Shown: positions 18,259 through 27,809 of the stretch, in pieces
How positions within the stretch are numbered: position 1 is the first letter of the stretch
Layout: each line of letters opens with the position of its first letter
Assembly (NCBI GenBank): GCA_019747815.1
Contig: JAIEQJ010000026.1
Location: 62,001-126,000, forward strand
DNA length: 64,000 bases
Source of the DNA: Hyphomonadaceae bacterium
Lineage (GTDB): Bacteria; Pseudomonadota; Alphaproteobacteria; Rhizobiales; Hyphomicrobiaceae
Reading direction: 5' to 3'
Translations under genes and position numbers: made by a program
Notes under the pieces: model-generated
Told to the model about the DNA's origin: nothing
Seen by the model: only the letters and a program-made list of their open reading frames with translations
Database searches by the model: none

Positions 18259-19194
18259 TCAGAACGGATTTACATAGTTCAGGATTGCCGTTTGCCGCAG
18301 CACGACCTTGCGGATCACGTGGCTGGGCTTGACCCGGTCCGTGTAGATGGCCGCAAGCCCCGTGCTGCCTGCAGGCAGGCGTTGCGCGACGTCCTTGTCG
18401 TCAAGCACGATGCGCACGACGAATGGCGCCGACTGAACGTCCGGCGGCGTAACCGCTAGGCCACTGGGTTGCACCTGCCCGGTGGAGAGCGCCTGCAGCA
18501 CCGTTTCAACCCGTCCCGTGTAGATGCGGCCCGGGAAGATCTTGAATGTAATCTCGGCAGGCTGGCCGGCTTGAATGTAGCGCGCGTAGATCTGGGGGAT
18601 CTCAATGCCAAGCACGGTGTGCGATACGTCGATGAAGGCCATGGCCGCCGACTGTGCCGTGACGCGCGCACCCTTGCGAAGGGCCAGGTTGGTGACATAG
18701 CCCTCGGCAGGTGCTCGCACCGTGGTCTTCTCCAGGCTCCACCTTGCGCCTTCGAGTTGTGCGCGCAATTGATCGACCTCGGCCTCGCGCTGCTCGGTAT
18801 CGAATGTCCGGCCGGCTCCCCGCTGCTCCAACTGTGTCATCTGCGACAGTCGCAGCTCAGCGAATTTGAGCTGTGCCTCAATCGCGCTCACCTGAGCTGA
18901 GTAGGTGGTGGGGTCAATGCGAAAGAGGACGTCGCCTTCCTTGATCGGCGCATTCGAAACGACCGGCACATCGACAACTTCGCCGGACACTGAGGGCACG
19001 ATTTGCACCGAATAGCGGATCACCATCGCCGGCCCCGAGGGGGCGCCCCAGCCCATCGGAATGAACAAGCCGACAAGAAGAGCAAGCAGCACGATGACCG
19101 GCGATAGTTTCCAGAACAGATTGAGCGGAATGAACCTGAGCCAGACGAACAGGGCCAGCAGGGCAATATAGGAATTGAGCAGGACAACGATCAT
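18259..19194 (-). CDS. HlyD/YiaV-like membrane fusion protein
   Basis: This 311-residue membrane-anchored adaptor has two N-terminal hydrophobic segments (about residues 2-19 and 27-45). A biotinyl/lipoyl-like half (QIVPSVSGEVVDVPV) follows, then a short coiled coil around residues 95-145, the second lipoyl half (VRAPAEGYVTNLALR) and a beta-barrel domain. This is the periplasmic adaptor plan of EmrA/AaeA/YiaV. The ATG at 19194 overlaps the upstream DUF3302 gene by 4 bp; the track ORF begins too early. Pairing with a DUF3302 protein is the same as Escherichia coli yiaV-yiaW. No dedicated pump or outer channel is adjacent. Confidence 0.85.
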   Translation of the reverse strand: MIVVLLNSYIALLALFVWLRFIPLNLFWKLSPVIVLLALLVGLFIPMGWGAPSGPAMVIRYSVQIVPSVSGEVVDVPVVSNAPIKEGDVLFRIDPTTYSAQVSAIEAQLKFAELRLSQMTQLEQRGAGRTFDTEQREAEVDQLRAQLEGARWSLEKTTVRAPAEGYVTNLALRKGARVTAQSAAMAFIDVSHTVLGIEIPQIYARYIQAGQPAEITFKIFPGRIYTGRVETVLQALSTGQVQPSGLAVTPPDVQSAPFVVRIVLDDKDVAQRLPAGSTGLAAIYTDRVKPSHVIRKVVLRQTAILNYVNPF

Positions 19195-19430
19195 TCGCGC
19201 CGCTCCCGCTTCTCGGGGAAGTCGACGTAGGCCCAAGTCAGCACGAGCGGCCAAAACACGAAGCCGCAGATGAGCGTCGCCCAGCCCCCAACCGACACCG
19301 CCTCGGCCCACGGGTGCCCGCGCCTGTGCGCAACGTGGCCCGGAATCATGCCGAGCGCGACGAAGACTGCGACGATCGTTGCAACCAGAACCGCCAGCAC
19401 GATCCAACTGAAGACATCAATGAGAGACAT
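19191..19430 (-). CDS. DUF3302 (YiaW-like) small inner-membrane protein
   Basis: This is a 79-residue protein with two hydrophobic helices (about residues 5-28 and 47-68) separated by a short loop GHVAHRRGHPWAEAV, and a charged C-terminal tail. The layout and the HPWAEAVSVGGW motif match the DUF3302/YiaW family. It overlaps the downstream HlyD-like gene by 4 bp, so the two are co-translated and probably form one membrane complex. Its exact role is unknown. Confidence 0.82.
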   Translation of the reverse strand: MSLIDVFSWIVLAVLVATIVAVFVALGMIPGHVAHRRGHPWAEAVSVGGWATLICGFVFWPLVLTWAYVDFPEKRERRE

Positions 19431-19473
19431 GGCGCTGATCCTTCAAGTTCCAGTTGCCTGATCGAGCCTTTCA

Positions 19474-20892
19474 CTACTGTGCCGCCATCCTCTCGATGTC
19501 CGGCAGCGTCCAGGTCTTGTCGAAGAGCGGCTTCTGGGGCCCATAGAGGCGGAAGAGCACTTCGAATTTTCCATTGGCGTCGGTCGGAACCCAATTGGAC
19601 GCCATGCCCGTCGGTGCCTTGGGACCGAAATAGACGTCCACCGATCCGTTGGCGTTCCTTTGCAGCTCGGGGTTCTGTGAAGAGCGGCTGGACCTCGGCA
19701 GGTTGCGAATGAGGGCATGTGTTGCCCGGTCATAGACCGTCGCCGACCAATACTGCGTGACAGGTGCATGCGCCGGCACCGTCAGGCGATAGGCGCTCCC
19801 GCCATCAAAGGGCTGGCCGGCCCTGTCCCTGATTGTCATCAGATAGAACTGACCTGCCCCCAGGTGCTTGGCGCTGAAATAGGCATACGAGAACGTGAGG
19901 CCGCGGCCATCGATCGGGTAGACGTCGGGGTTTGCAAACAACGTCTGCTGTCCCTCGATGACATCTGGGGAGGCCGGCACCGCCCATCGCCTGCCTTCAA
20001 AGTAGGGGGTGGAGAAGGCGGCCTCATACCGGACTTCCAGCCAGACCTGAGCTTCGCGAGCGGCCTCGTTCAGGAGGCGCTGCATCCTTGCGTCGGGATT
20101 GAAGGGCCTGCCCTTTTCGATGCCGAGAGACTTGAGCGGATCGATCATGGCCTTGTCCCGGACCAGCCAGATCTCCTGCTGCACGAATCGGTCAAGCGAC
20201 AGGAAGAAGCGCAGGTCATAGGGAATCGTCGAATCGAACACGACATCGGCCGCATCGATGAACATCGTTGGCGGCGGCCTGGCCGCCTGCGCGAGCGGGT
20301 AGACATTGATCCGCTTGCCGTAGGCCACGGCCTTGGCAACGTCGGCTTCGCTGCCGCCCTTCAAGATGGATCGCAGGAGGGCATAGCCCTGATTGGTATC
20401 CGACGGCAGGACGACGTAGCCGCTGGGCACCTTGTTTGCATGGCCTGGCGGCAGGACGAGATATTTGCCGCCGCGCCCCTTGTCCACGCCGGCCGGGCCC
20501 ACATCCTCCAACGCTGCCTGCCAGGCATCCATGATGGTGCCGGTGATCGAGCCGTCGTCCGCTGGTGGAATCTCGATCACGACCGGCCCGGTCTCCTTGG
20601 CATTGATGAAGGTTGTGAAGTAGATTGCGTCGGGATTTGGGGTCAGCGTCTGCAGCTTCCAGTCAGGGAGGCGCGACCAGTAGACGATCTGGTTGAGCCC
20701 TCCGTTGATCTCGCGGACCGCCTGGTACATCAGGTCGAAGTTGACCGCCGGCATGCCCCATATGATGGCCTCCACGGCACGCCGCTCGACCGTGCGCCGC
20801 TCAATCTCCTCGGCGGAGAAGTTTTGCGCCTGCACATCCGTCAGTGTTGCGGCGAAAATGAACGCAAGCACTGAAAATTCTGCTCGTCGCAT
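19474..20892 (-). CDS. Exported DUF1254/DUF1214 protein
   Basis: This 472-residue protein has a signal peptide (cleaved near VQAQN, residue 24). An N-terminal DUF1254 domain starts with AVEAIIWGMPAVNFDLMYQA and includes TPNPDAIYFTTFI. A C-terminal DUF1214 domain contains YWSATVYDRATHALI, AP and NWVPT motifs. Proteins of this class are widespread in proteobacteria, are exported, and lack a proven biochemical function. It lies 43 nt downstream of an exported HAD phosphatase on the same strand. The two may form an operon with the DUF3302-HlyD pair, also 43 nt away. Confidence 0.85.
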   Translation of the reverse strand: MRRAEFSVLAFIFAATLTDVQAQNFSAEEIERRTVERRAVEAIIWGMPAVNFDLMYQAVREINGGLNQIVYWSRLPDWKLQTLTPNPDAIYFTTFINAKETGPVVIEIPPADDGSITGTIMDAWQAALEDVGPAGVDKGRGGKYLVLPPGHANKVPSGYVVLPSDTNQGYALLRSILKGGSEADVAKAVAYGKRINVYPLAQAARPPPTMFIDAADVVFDSTIPYDLRFFLSLDRFVQQEIWLVRDKAMIDPLKSLGIEKGRPFNPDARMQRLLNEAAREAQVWLEVRYEAAFSTPYFEGRRWAVPASPDVIEGQQTLFANPDVYPIDGRGLTFSYAYFSAKHLGAGQFYLMTIRDRAGQPFDGGSAYRLTVPAHAPVTQYWSATVYDRATHALIRNLPRSSRSSQNPELQRNANGSVDVYFGPKAPTGMASNWVPTDANGKFEVLFRLYGPQKPLFDKTWTLPDIERMAAQ

Positions 20893-20935
20893 GTGCCGCT
20901 CCTTCTCCTGTCATTCGGCGGCGGTTCACTTCAAT

Positions 20936-21976
20936 TCACCGGCCTGATCGGTCTGCGCCTGCGCTCGGAAAGAGCGTGCGCCAATCCCGCTGCATGTCGA
21001 CGATCGTCCAGCCTCGCGCCCGGCCTTCGTCGAGCGCCTTGTCCAGCTTGCCGACGTGCGATTGCCTGTCGTACGCGTATTCGCGCTCGGCGTCGGTATG
21101 GTGCACGATGCCGATGAAGCGTGCACCGGCGCCCGCCGCCGTCCACTGCAGCATCTGCAGATCACCGTCGGAATTGCCGAACGCGAAGATGGGCCGCCGG
21201 CCGATGAAGCGGTTGATGCCCACGGGCTTGCCGGGGCCGTCGTCGACAAATTCCATCTTGGCAAGCTTCAGCAGGACCGGCTTGCCGTCCGGGCTCAGAT
21301 GGAATTCGGTCACGCCGGAGGAGCCGACCACTTGCTCGGGCGGAATGCCGTAGACCTTCTCGGTCCACGGCCGCATGAACTCGATGCCGCCGCCAGACAC
21401 GATGAAGGTCTTGAAGCCGTTGGCGCGCAGATACGCGAGCAGCTCCAGCATCGGCTGATAGACCAGCTCGGTATAGGGCCGGTTGAACCGCGGATGGCGT
21501 GCGTTTGCCATCCAGTCGAGGACGGCTTTGGAGAATTCCTCGGTCGTCATGCCGGTGTGGGTGGCGGCCAGGACCTCAAGGAGTCCCTTTTCGCCCGTCG
21601 CCGCAAACGCCTTGATGTCCCCTTCCAGCAACGTCTTGAACGGCTGTTTTGCGCTCCATTCAGGGTGCTGGGGCGCCATCTGCTTGGCGCGGTCGAGGGC
21701 GAAGGCGACCTGGAAGTAGGCCGGCTGCTCGCACCACAGCGTGCCGTCGTTGTCGAAGGTGGCGATGCGCTCAGCCGGCGGCACAAAATCTGCGCTGCCC
21801 TCCGTCGTTACGCGCGCGACGAAATCAATGATGGACGTCTTGGGCGCGCCATCGCGCCAGGAGGGCAGCGGATCGGACTGGGCGAGGGCTGCATCCCATG
21901 CGAGGCTGCACAACGTGGCGCCGAGCAGCATTGCCATCGCGCAGCGTCGGCTTAAGGCTAGCATTGGCCTGAGCAT
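20936..21976 (-). CDS. Exported HAD-superfamily phosphatase
   Basis: The 346-residue protein has an N-terminal hydrophobic export segment (about residues 14-33). It then carries the HAD motifs: I as ATFDNDGTLWCEQ (Asp nucleophile and acid), II as TFIVSGGGIEFM, and the C-terminal FAFGNSDGDLQML with the metal-binding aspartates. The large insert between motif I and II is a cap domain. The class resembles phosphoserine-phosphatase-like proteins found in the periplasm, which often sit beside DUF1254 genes, as here. Substrate unknown. Confidence 0.8.
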   Translation of the reverse strand: MLRPMLALSRRCAMAMLLGATLCSLAWDAALAQSDPLPSWRDGAPKTSIIDFVARVTTEGSADFVPPAERIATFDNDGTLWCEQPAYFQVAFALDRAKQMAPQHPEWSAKQPFKTLLEGDIKAFAATGEKGLLEVLAATHTGMTTEEFSKAVLDWMANARHPRFNRPYTELVYQPMLELLAYLRANGFKTFIVSGGGIEFMRPWTEKVYGIPPEQVVGSSGVTEFHLSPDGKPVLLKLAKMEFVDDGPGKPVGINRFIGRRPIFAFGNSDGDLQMLQWTAAGAGARFIGIVHHTDAEREYAYDRQSHVGKLDKALDEGRARGWTIVDMQRDWRTLFPSAGADRSGR

Positions 21977-22610
21977 GACGTTCTCTCCTGTGACCCTGAG
22001 CTTTCAATGTTGGCCGTCGGGCCCTTCAGCATCTCGACACACCGTCGACACGTGCGCTCGATGATCTCGGTCGCGGCTGAAACATCGGAGTGCCGCAATT
22101 CGGCCCGGCTCCGAACGGCGAAGATCGAACAAGCTCTAGATAGGGGTCCCGCCGCACGATACGTGGAGGAGGCGCGGGGCCCGGTGCGCGAGCGTTGATC
22201 GACGCCGGTCAAATGGCAAATGCAATAATTGGCGCTGCGTCGACGACCGTGAGGCTGAGCGCACCCCTTGAAAGCCGATGGGCTCGGTGGAGGTCCTGGC
22301 TTGGATTAGCCCGCATTTGCCCACTTTCCTGAGCGAGAGTGCCCCCATTCCAGCCGGCATCAAGCTTGACCCCCGGCCCTTCAATATCAACTTTCAACTG
22401 CAGGCTTGGTTAAGCAAAATCGCCTGGATTTGCGATGAAGCGGAGCAACGAAAATCGGCTTGCGATAGGACACGCCCTGCATGCCTACGGGGTGCGCCGC
22501 GCGACCGCTCTGCTCAGGCAACGCGAGCTGGCTCGGTTGAGCTGCGCAGATCGATGACGCCGGGCGCGGCCCACTCATCGCACGGCATTCGCGGCAGCCC
22601 TATTCGAGCA
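21977..22610. other. 634-bp gene-free region
   Basis: No ORF here has recognisable homology or a convincing ribosome-binding site. It separates the exported HAD phosphatase from the end of the next minus-strand catabolic cluster. Base composition is patchier than in the genes, and 22303-22377 looks like the terminal repeats of an IS21-family insertion sequence. It may be a scar of gene loss or insertion. Confidence 0.5.
22303..22377 (-). mobile_element. Possible IS21-family terminal-repeat remnant
   Basis: Read on the minus strand, this stretch contains successive imperfect units opening with GGGGGTCAAG, GGGGGCACTCTC and GTGGGCAAAT at about 24-28 bp spacing. Some IS21-family elements carry stacked terminal repeats of this form (recalled pattern, roughly GGGGGCACTTTGGCTCAGGA). 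No istA or istB coding sequence is visible on either side, so at most one end is preserved. Confidence 0.35.
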
Positions 22611-23591
22611 TCACGCGGTCTGAACAGCTACCGGACCCACCGCCGCGACCGACCTGCCGATCGCCTCAAGAAACGCAATATTGTTTTCGGCCGCCATCCT
22701 CGTGACCGGAAATCCCTCTCTGCCCGCTACGGCATCGGCAAATGCTTCCAGCTCGGCACGCTCGATATCGGCGTCCGGAAAGTCGACCACGCACTCCGCC
22801 TCGCCGATGCGCGCAAGGCGCAGCCGGTTGTGCCCCTCCAGCTCGGCCCAGCCCTTGGAGCCGAACACGCGCAGGCGGAACAGGTCGGCAGTGGCAGTGA
22901 GCGTGGCCAGGGTGGCGGTGGCGCCGGAGGCGAAGCCAATGAGCATGACCGTCACATCGTCGAGATCGGCGGTCAGGACATGCCGCGTGCTGCGCGCATC
23001 GACTTCGGCGATCGGGCCAGCCAGCAGGATCATCAGGTCGGACATGTGCAGGCCCTTCCCCGTCATGCCGCCCCAGGGACTTTCATGTGCGCTCGCCCGC
23101 CAGGTGCTGGCGGCGTGCCGGGCACCGCTCGACCCGGAGAAATTGGCCTCCATGTGCAAAAGTCTACCGAGCTCGTCCGCGCGGAGTAGCCGGTGGATTT
23201 CCTGCACGCCCGGCAGGAAGCGGCGGTTCTGGCCGACGGCAAGCAGCACGCCGGCGCGGGCGCAAGCGTCGAACGCCATGGCCGCATCCGCGCGCCTCAA
23301 CGCAAGCGGCTTCTCCACGAACACCTGCTTGCCGGCCGCGGCTGCCGCAACGACTTGATCGATGTGCTGGGAGTGCGGCGTGGCGATGATCACGGCATCG
23401 ATGGCGGGGTCGGCCAGCACACTCGCATAGTCGGCGCCGACTGGAATTCCGGTCATGCGAGAAAACTCGGCCGCCTTCGTCACCGTTCGCGTCACGCCGC
23501 GGACGATGCGCAGCTTGTCGCTCTTACCGTGCACCGAGCGGGCAAGCCTCTGCCCCCATTCGCCGAGACCGACAATGGCCGCGTTCAGCAT
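22611..23591 (-). CDS. Gfo/Idh/MocA-family oxidoreductase
   Basis: This 326-residue NAD(P)-dependent oxidoreductase has an N-terminal Rossmann domain with AAIVGLGEWGQRLARS. The family signature is VFVEKPLALRRADAA, giving the EKP lysine at about residue 95, and a C-terminal alpha/beta domain completes the fold. These enzymes act on cyclic polyols, sugars or related carbonyls. The start ATG at 23591 (MLNAAIVG) is chosen because it begins the Rossmann fold; the track ORF extends into the upstream gene. It is the last gene of the minus-strand catabolic cluster, 52 nt after the SDR. Confidence 0.87.
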   Translation of the reverse strand: MLNAAIVGLGEWGQRLARSVHGKSDKLRIVRGVTRTVTKAAEFSRMTGIPVGADYASVLADPAIDAVIIATPHSQHIDQVVAAAAAGKQVFVEKPLALRRADAAMAFDACARAGVLLAVGQNRRFLPGVQEIHRLLRADELGRLLHMEANFSGSSGARHAASTWRASAHESPWGGMTGKGLHMSDLMILLAGPIAEVDARSTRHVLTADLDDVTVMLIGFASGATATLATLTATADLFRLRVFGSKGWAELEGHNRLRLARIGEAECVVDFPDADIERAELEAFADAVAGREGFPVTRMAAENNIAFLEAIGRSVAAVGPVAVQTA

Positions 23592-23643
23592 GATGCCGCC
23601 TCTCTTCCTGGAGCGAGGGCTTTGCGGGTGATCACCGGACGGC

Positions 23644-24369
23644 TCACAGCGGCATCGGGCCGACGGAGGAGCCGCCGCACACGTGCAGCGTCTGCCCGGT
23701 GATGAAGCTCGCCTCGCGACTGAGGAAGAAGGCGATGGCAACTGCGATCTCATCCGGCTCGCCGAAGCGCCCCATCGGCACATCGGCCAGGAAGCGTCGC
23801 CTGGTCGCCTCCGCCTGCGGGCCTTCGAGGTTGTTGCGGCGGAACATTTCCGTCGCGGTGGGGCCGGGTGAAACGACGTTGGCGGTGATGCCGTGGCCGG
23901 CGAGCTCGAGCGCCCAGGTGCGCGTCATGCCGACGATGCCGGCCTTGGCCGCACCGTAGCTCGTGCGCTTGCTCCGGCCGAGCGCACCCCGGCTCGATAT
24001 GTTGACGATACGTCCATAGCGGCGCCCGATCATGCCGGGCAGGACGGCCTGCGTGCATTGCACGGTCGCGCGAATGTTGACGTCCAGCACCTGCTGCAGA
24101 TGATCGAGATCGACCTCGCCGACGCCTTCAGGGATGTTCAGCCCGGCACAGTTGACGATCCCATCGACGGCAACGCGCGACGTGATCTGCATCAGGGCGG
24201 CGGCGGTCTCCTCGCGATTGCCGAGATCGGCGGCAAAGAAGCTGCCGGGGAACTCGGGGTTCTCGCGCCGCGCGATGGCGATGACGGCATGCCCCTGTGC
24301 GGCGAGGCGCTTGGCTGTGGCAAGGCCGATGCCGCGCGTTCCGCCGGTGATGAGGACGGTGTTGCTCAC
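23644..24369 (-). CDS. Short-chain dehydrogenase/reductase
   Basis: This is a 241-residue classical SDR with the cofactor motif [10 protein letters not shown] (residues about 8-17), NCAGLNI, catalytic Ser in ISSRGALG and YxxxK as YGAAKAG. C-terminal GQTLHVCGG is typical. It resembles FabG-like reductases, but the setting (ABC importer, amidohydrolase and Gfo/Idh oxidoreductase) points to catabolism rather than lipid synthesis. The start overlaps the stop of the upstream CobW gene by 4 bp. Confidence 0.9.
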   Translation of the reverse strand: MSNTVLITGGTRGIGLATAKRLAAQGHAVIAIARRENPEFPGSFFAADLGNREETAAALMQITSRVAVDGIVNCAGLNIPEGVGEVDLDHLQQVLDVNIRATVQCTQAVLPGMIGRRYGRIVNISSRGALGRSKRTSYGAAKAGIVGMTRTWALELAGHGITANVVSPGPTATEMFRRNNLEGPQAEATRRRFLADVPMGRFGEPDEIAVAIAFFLSREASFITGQTLHVCGGSSVGPMPL

Positions 24370-25469
24370 CCGAGCCGCTCCCGCGCGCCAAACTGCTGGA
24401 GTGCTGCAACGAAGCGGCCATAGCCTTCCACGCCGAAGAACAGGCCCCCGATTCGATCATCCGTGGGCTGCAAGGCGAGGATGGCCAGCGAGGCCTCCAG
24501 CTCGGCACGGCTCAGCCCCTGCGTGATGAAGACCAGTTGCGAAGTACGCTCGCTGGAAGGCCAGGCCGGCAGCACCTGCGGCTCGAAGATCACCCTTTGG
24601 ACCGCATGGATGATCACCGGCTGGCCTTCGACATTGATCAGCCCCTTCATGCGCAGCAGGCTAGGCCCCCGGAACCGGCCGATCGCGTTCAGCCACAGGC
24701 GCAGGCCTTCAGCAGAGACGGGCGGCTCGTGGCGCACCGAGAATGTGCTGATGCCGCTTGTGCCGTGGCGATGAGGATGGCCGCCACGCTCGCCATGTCC
24801 GCCGACATCCCAGCGCGCGCCAAGCCATGCCGGCGAGGCCTGCTGCGGTGGGGAGCGGAACACGTCGGCGATTTCCTTGTCGGCTGCGGCCCCGACTTGG
24901 ATCTCACTCCCCGGATTGATCTCTGCCAGGCGTGCCGACAAAGCCGCCACGGCGCCGGGCGCCGCGATATCTGTCTTGCTGATGATCAACCGGTCCGCGG
25001 TGGTCGCCTGCTTCAGCGCCTCGTGGTGCCGATCGAGGTCGGCCGCGCCGTTCAAGCCGTCCACCACCGTCACGACCCCCGTCAGCGCGAAGCGCGCAGC
25101 GATCAAGGCATCGTGCTGCAGCGACTGCAGCAGCGGCACCGGATCGGCAAGCCCCGTGGTCTCGATGACGATGCGGCGCACCGCCGGGAGCTCGCCGGCG
25201 TCCCATCGCCCGGCGAGCCGCGTCAATGTCACGACAAGGTCGCCGAGCATGGCGCAGCACAGGCAGCCGTTGGCCAGCAGGATGGTCTCGTCCTGCGGTG
25301 TCTCGATCAGCAGATGATCAAGGCCGGCCTCGCCGAACTCGTTGACGATGACCAGCGTGCCCTCCATGCCCGGCATGCGCAGGAGGCGGTTGAGGAGGGT
25401 GGTCTTGCCGCTGCCCAAGAAGCCGGTCAGCACATGCACGGGGATGCGGTTGTCGGCCGGGCTGTCCAT
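24366..25469 (-). CDS. CobW/COG0523-family GTPase metallochaperone
   Basis: This 367-residue G3E-family GTPase has Walker [16 protein letters not shown] (about residues 14-28). The metal-binding CXCC is GCLCCAM (about residues 72-78). ETTGLADP is the switch/Walker B region, ISKTDIA the base-recognition motif, and a C-terminal CobW domain starts near residue 250. A histidine-rich stretch [14 protein letters not shown] near residue 230 is a likely metal reservoir. Members deliver zinc, cobalt or iron to client metalloenzymes. It sits 18 nt downstream of a metal-dependent amidohydrolase in the same operon, which is the obvious client. Confidence 0.9.
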   Translation of the reverse strand: MDSPADNRIPVHVLTGFLGSGKTTLLNRLLRMPGMEGTLVIVNEFGEAGLDHLLIETPQDETILLANGCLCCAMLGDLVVTLTRLAGRWDAGELPAVRRIVIETTGLADPVPLLQSLQHDALIAARFALTGVVTVVDGLNGAADLDRHHEALKQATTADRLIISKTDIAAPGAVAALSARLAEINPGSEIQVGAAADKEIADVFRSPPQQASPAWLGARWDVGGHGERGGHPHRHGTSGISTFSVRHEPPVSAEGLRLWLNAIGRFRGPSLLRMKGLINVEGQPVIIHAVQRVIFEPQVLPAWPSSERTSQLVFITQGLSRAELEASLAILALQPTDDRIGGLFFGVEGYGRFVAALQQFGARERLG

Positions 25470-25487
25470 GGCGTCTTTGCTCCTGCC

Positions 25488-26807
25488 CTATGCGTCGATG
25501 ATCTTCCAGGAGCGGTACTCGAACGGCATCACGCGGACATTCTCGCCGGGCCGCCGATCGAGCACGCGCAGCCCCTCCTTGAACACGGTGTGGATGTTCT
25601 CCCGGTCCTTGAGGACGCGGATGTCCTCGGAGGGATCGCCGTTCACCAGCACCAGGTCGGCGAGCTTGCCCGCCTCGATGGTGCCGAGGTCCTTGTCGAG
25701 ATGCAGCGCCTCGGCCGCATTCCTGGTCGCGGTGAGGATCGCTTCCATCGGCGTCATGCCGAGCTCGACGTAGATCGCCAGTTCGTCAGCATTGCTGCCC
25801 ATGTCCGGCTCGAAGCCCATGTCGGTGCCCATGGCGATCTTCACGCCGGCCTTGTGCATGACCTGAAACGTCTCGAAGCAATGCGGCTGGATCTGCTTCA
25901 TCTTCTCCAGCGTGAATTTCGGCGTGCCGGTCTCGCGGCGGATCGCAATGGCGTGGTCGGTGCGGTGGGAGAGCGTCGGCGTGACTGGGGTGCCGCTCTT
26001 GACGATGCGCTCCAGCGAGTCGCCGTCGTGGAAGACCATGTGCTCGATCGTATCGGCTCCTGCCGCGATCGCCATGCGGTGGGCATTCGGCGTGAAGCAG
26101 TGGATCGACACGTGCTTGTGCTGGGCGTGAGCCTCATCGGTGATGGCGTCCAGCTCCTCCTGCGTATGGTTGCGCACATCCGGGGCTTCCTTGTCGGTGC
26201 CGCCGCCCCCCGACGCGCAGGTCTTGAGCCAGTCCACCCCCGCCAGCAGGTTCTTGCGCGCGAGCTTGCGCATCTCGTGCGGTCCGTCGGCGGTGATGCC
26301 CTCGGGGCGGAAGGAGGCGCGCGGATTGATGAGATCCAGATGCGAGCCGGTGCCCACCGTGAAGGCGCCCGCGAGGATGCGCGGCCCGGCAAAAATGCCG
26401 GCCTCGATCGCATCACGCACGGCCACGGAGGCATGCGTCATCAATCCATGCGCGGAGATGTAGCCAAGATCACGCAGCGTGGTGAAGCCGCGCTCCAGGC
26501 AGAGCTGGGCATGAAACAGCATGTACATCTGCTGGAGCTGCGGCGTCACCTCCCATTGCGCCACGCGGTAGTTCTTGAAGGTCAGGTTGTTGAACATGTT
26601 CATGTGGATGTGCAGGTCCATCATGCCCGGCATCATTGTCAGCGACGGCGCATCAATGACGGTGGCATCCCGGGGCACATGCAGCGAGGGCGCTACGCCG
26701 ACGGCCGTGATGCGCTTGCCCTCCACCAGCACCACGGCGTTGCGCAGCACGCGCCCGCCCCTGCCGTCGATGAGCTTGCCGATCTTGACTGCGGTCAGAG
26801 ATGCCAT
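25488..26807 (-). CDS. Metal-dependent amidohydrolase
   Basis: This 439-residue TIM-barrel hydrolase of the imidazolonepropionase/prolidase-like group has all ligand motifs. HXH is in MMDLHIHMNMF (about residue 65), a candidate carbamylated lysine in DWLKTCASGGG (about residue 190), His in HVSIHCF and TIEHMVFHDG, and Asp in AMGTDMGFEPD. A two-metal centre is therefore predicted. It should hydrolyse a C-N bond in an amide, dipeptide or cyclic amide. The ATG at 26807 (MASLTAVKIG) follows AAGGACCCTCC and replaces the longer track start. Neighbours suggest it opens the substrate imported by the ABC system. Confidence 0.88.
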   Translation of the reverse strand: MASLTAVKIGKLIDGRGGRVLRNAVVLVEGKRITAVGVAPSLHVPRDATVIDAPSLTMMPGMMDLHIHMNMFNNLTFKNYRVAQWEVTPQLQQMYMLFHAQLCLERGFTTLRDLGYISAHGLMTHASVAVRDAIEAGIFAGPRILAGAFTVGTGSHLDLINPRASFRPEGITADGPHEMRKLARKNLLAGVDWLKTCASGGGGTDKEAPDVRNHTQEELDAITDEAHAQHKHVSIHCFTPNAHRMAIAAGADTIEHMVFHDGDSLERIVKSGTPVTPTLSHRTDHAIAIRRETGTPKFTLEKMKQIQPHCFETFQVMHKAGVKIAMGTDMGFEPDMGSNADELAIYVELGMTPMEAILTATRNAAEALHLDKDLGTIEAGKLADLVLVNGDPSEDIRVLKDRENIHTVFKEGLRVLDRRPGENVRVMPFEYRSWKIIDA

Positions 26808-26880
26808 GGAGGGTCCTTGTGCTCTGTGCTCTGGCATTCGCTCCGGCGGAGCTCAATGCGGGAATGAGTTGTATCGGTGG

Positions 26881-27801
26881 TCACGACGGGCCCTCCGCCG
26901 GCCTGCCGCGCAACGTGACGCCGGCACGCTCCTCCCAAAGGCGGACAATCTCGGTCTGGTCGGCTGCGGCACCCAGCGTTTCGGCTGCTTGCGCCCACAG
27001 CGCGGCCGTCTGCACCACGATGGGTGACCAGAGCGCGAGCGCCTGCGCCAGATCCCCGGCGAGCGCGACGTCCTTGCCGATCAATCCTATGCTTCCGCCG
27101 CTGGCGTACCGGCCGGTCAGCACCTGGCTCTCGATCTTCTTCTCAAAGGGGTGATTGCGGCCCGTGGTGGCTGCGCGCAGCGCCTCGACCATGGTGGCGA
27201 TGTCGATGCCGAACCGCCTGCCGACGGTCATGGCCTCGGCATAGGTGATCAGCGCCTGCGCGTTGATGAAATTGTTCAGCGCCTTCATCGCATGGGCCGA
27301 GCCGAGGCCGCCGCAAGGCAGCACCGACTTGGCGAAGGCGCTGAGCACCGGCGTGGCACGCGCAACATCGGCGGGCTCCCCGCCCACCATGACGTCGAGG
27401 TTGCCTTCCTCGGCAAATATGACGCCGCCGGCGACGGGCGCATCCACCATGCCAATGCCCCGCTCGCGCAGCAACCCGCCCAGCCTTCGCGTCTCCAGGG
27501 GCGCGGAGGAGGAACAATCGACGAGGATGGCAGCGGACGCGAGCCGTTCCGCCAGCCCATCGGGCCGCGTCACCACCTCGGCCACCTCTCTGCTGGTCGG
27601 CAGCATAGTGATGACGATCTCGGCGGCGCCCAGGTCGGCGAGACTGCGTGCCGGCGTTGCCATGTTTGCGGCGCAGAACTGCACCACCACGTCGGCCCGG
27701 CTGTCATGCACGACAAGGGGAAATCCAGCCGCGGCGACATGTCGTGCCATCGGGTATCCCATGCGGCCCAAACCGATGATCGCCGTGCGCGGCTTGCTCA
27801 T
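26881..27801 (-). CDS. Beta-hydroxyacid (3-hydroxyisobutyrate-type) dehydrogenase
   Basis: This 306-residue NAD(P)-dependent dehydrogenase has the nucleotide loop IIGLGRMGYPMARH, substrate motif DAPVAGGVIFAEEGNL and the catalytic lysine in HAMKALNNFINA (about residue 170). Enzymes of this family oxidise 3-hydroxyisobutyrate, tartronate semialdehyde partners or related acids. The ATG at 27801 is chosen; the track ORF fuses it in frame with upstream shadow sequence. It lies between the ABC permease (8 nt) and the amidohydrolase (73 nt). A second member of the family occurs at 39965. Confidence 0.88.
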   Translation of the reverse strand: MSKPRTAIIGLGRMGYPMARHVAAAGFPLVVHDSRADVVVQFCAANMATPARSLADLGAAEIVITMLPTSREVAEVVTRPDGLAERLASAAILVDCSSSAPLETRRLGGLLRERGIGMVDAPVAGGVIFAEEGNLDVMVGGEPADVARATPVLSAFAKSVLPCGGLGSAHAMKALNNFINAQALITYAEAMTVGRRFGIDIATMVEALRAATTGRNHPFEKKIESQVLTGRYASGGSIGLIGKDVALAGDLAQALALWSPIVVQTAALWAQAAETLGAAADQTEIVRLWEERAGVTLRGRPAEGPS

Positions 27802-27809
27802 CTCAACCC

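Noticed and set aside
24537-26867. 776-residue plus-strand ORF opposite the CobW and amidohydrolase genes
   Set aside because: Antisense shadow of recognised genes; no signal, domain or ribosome site.
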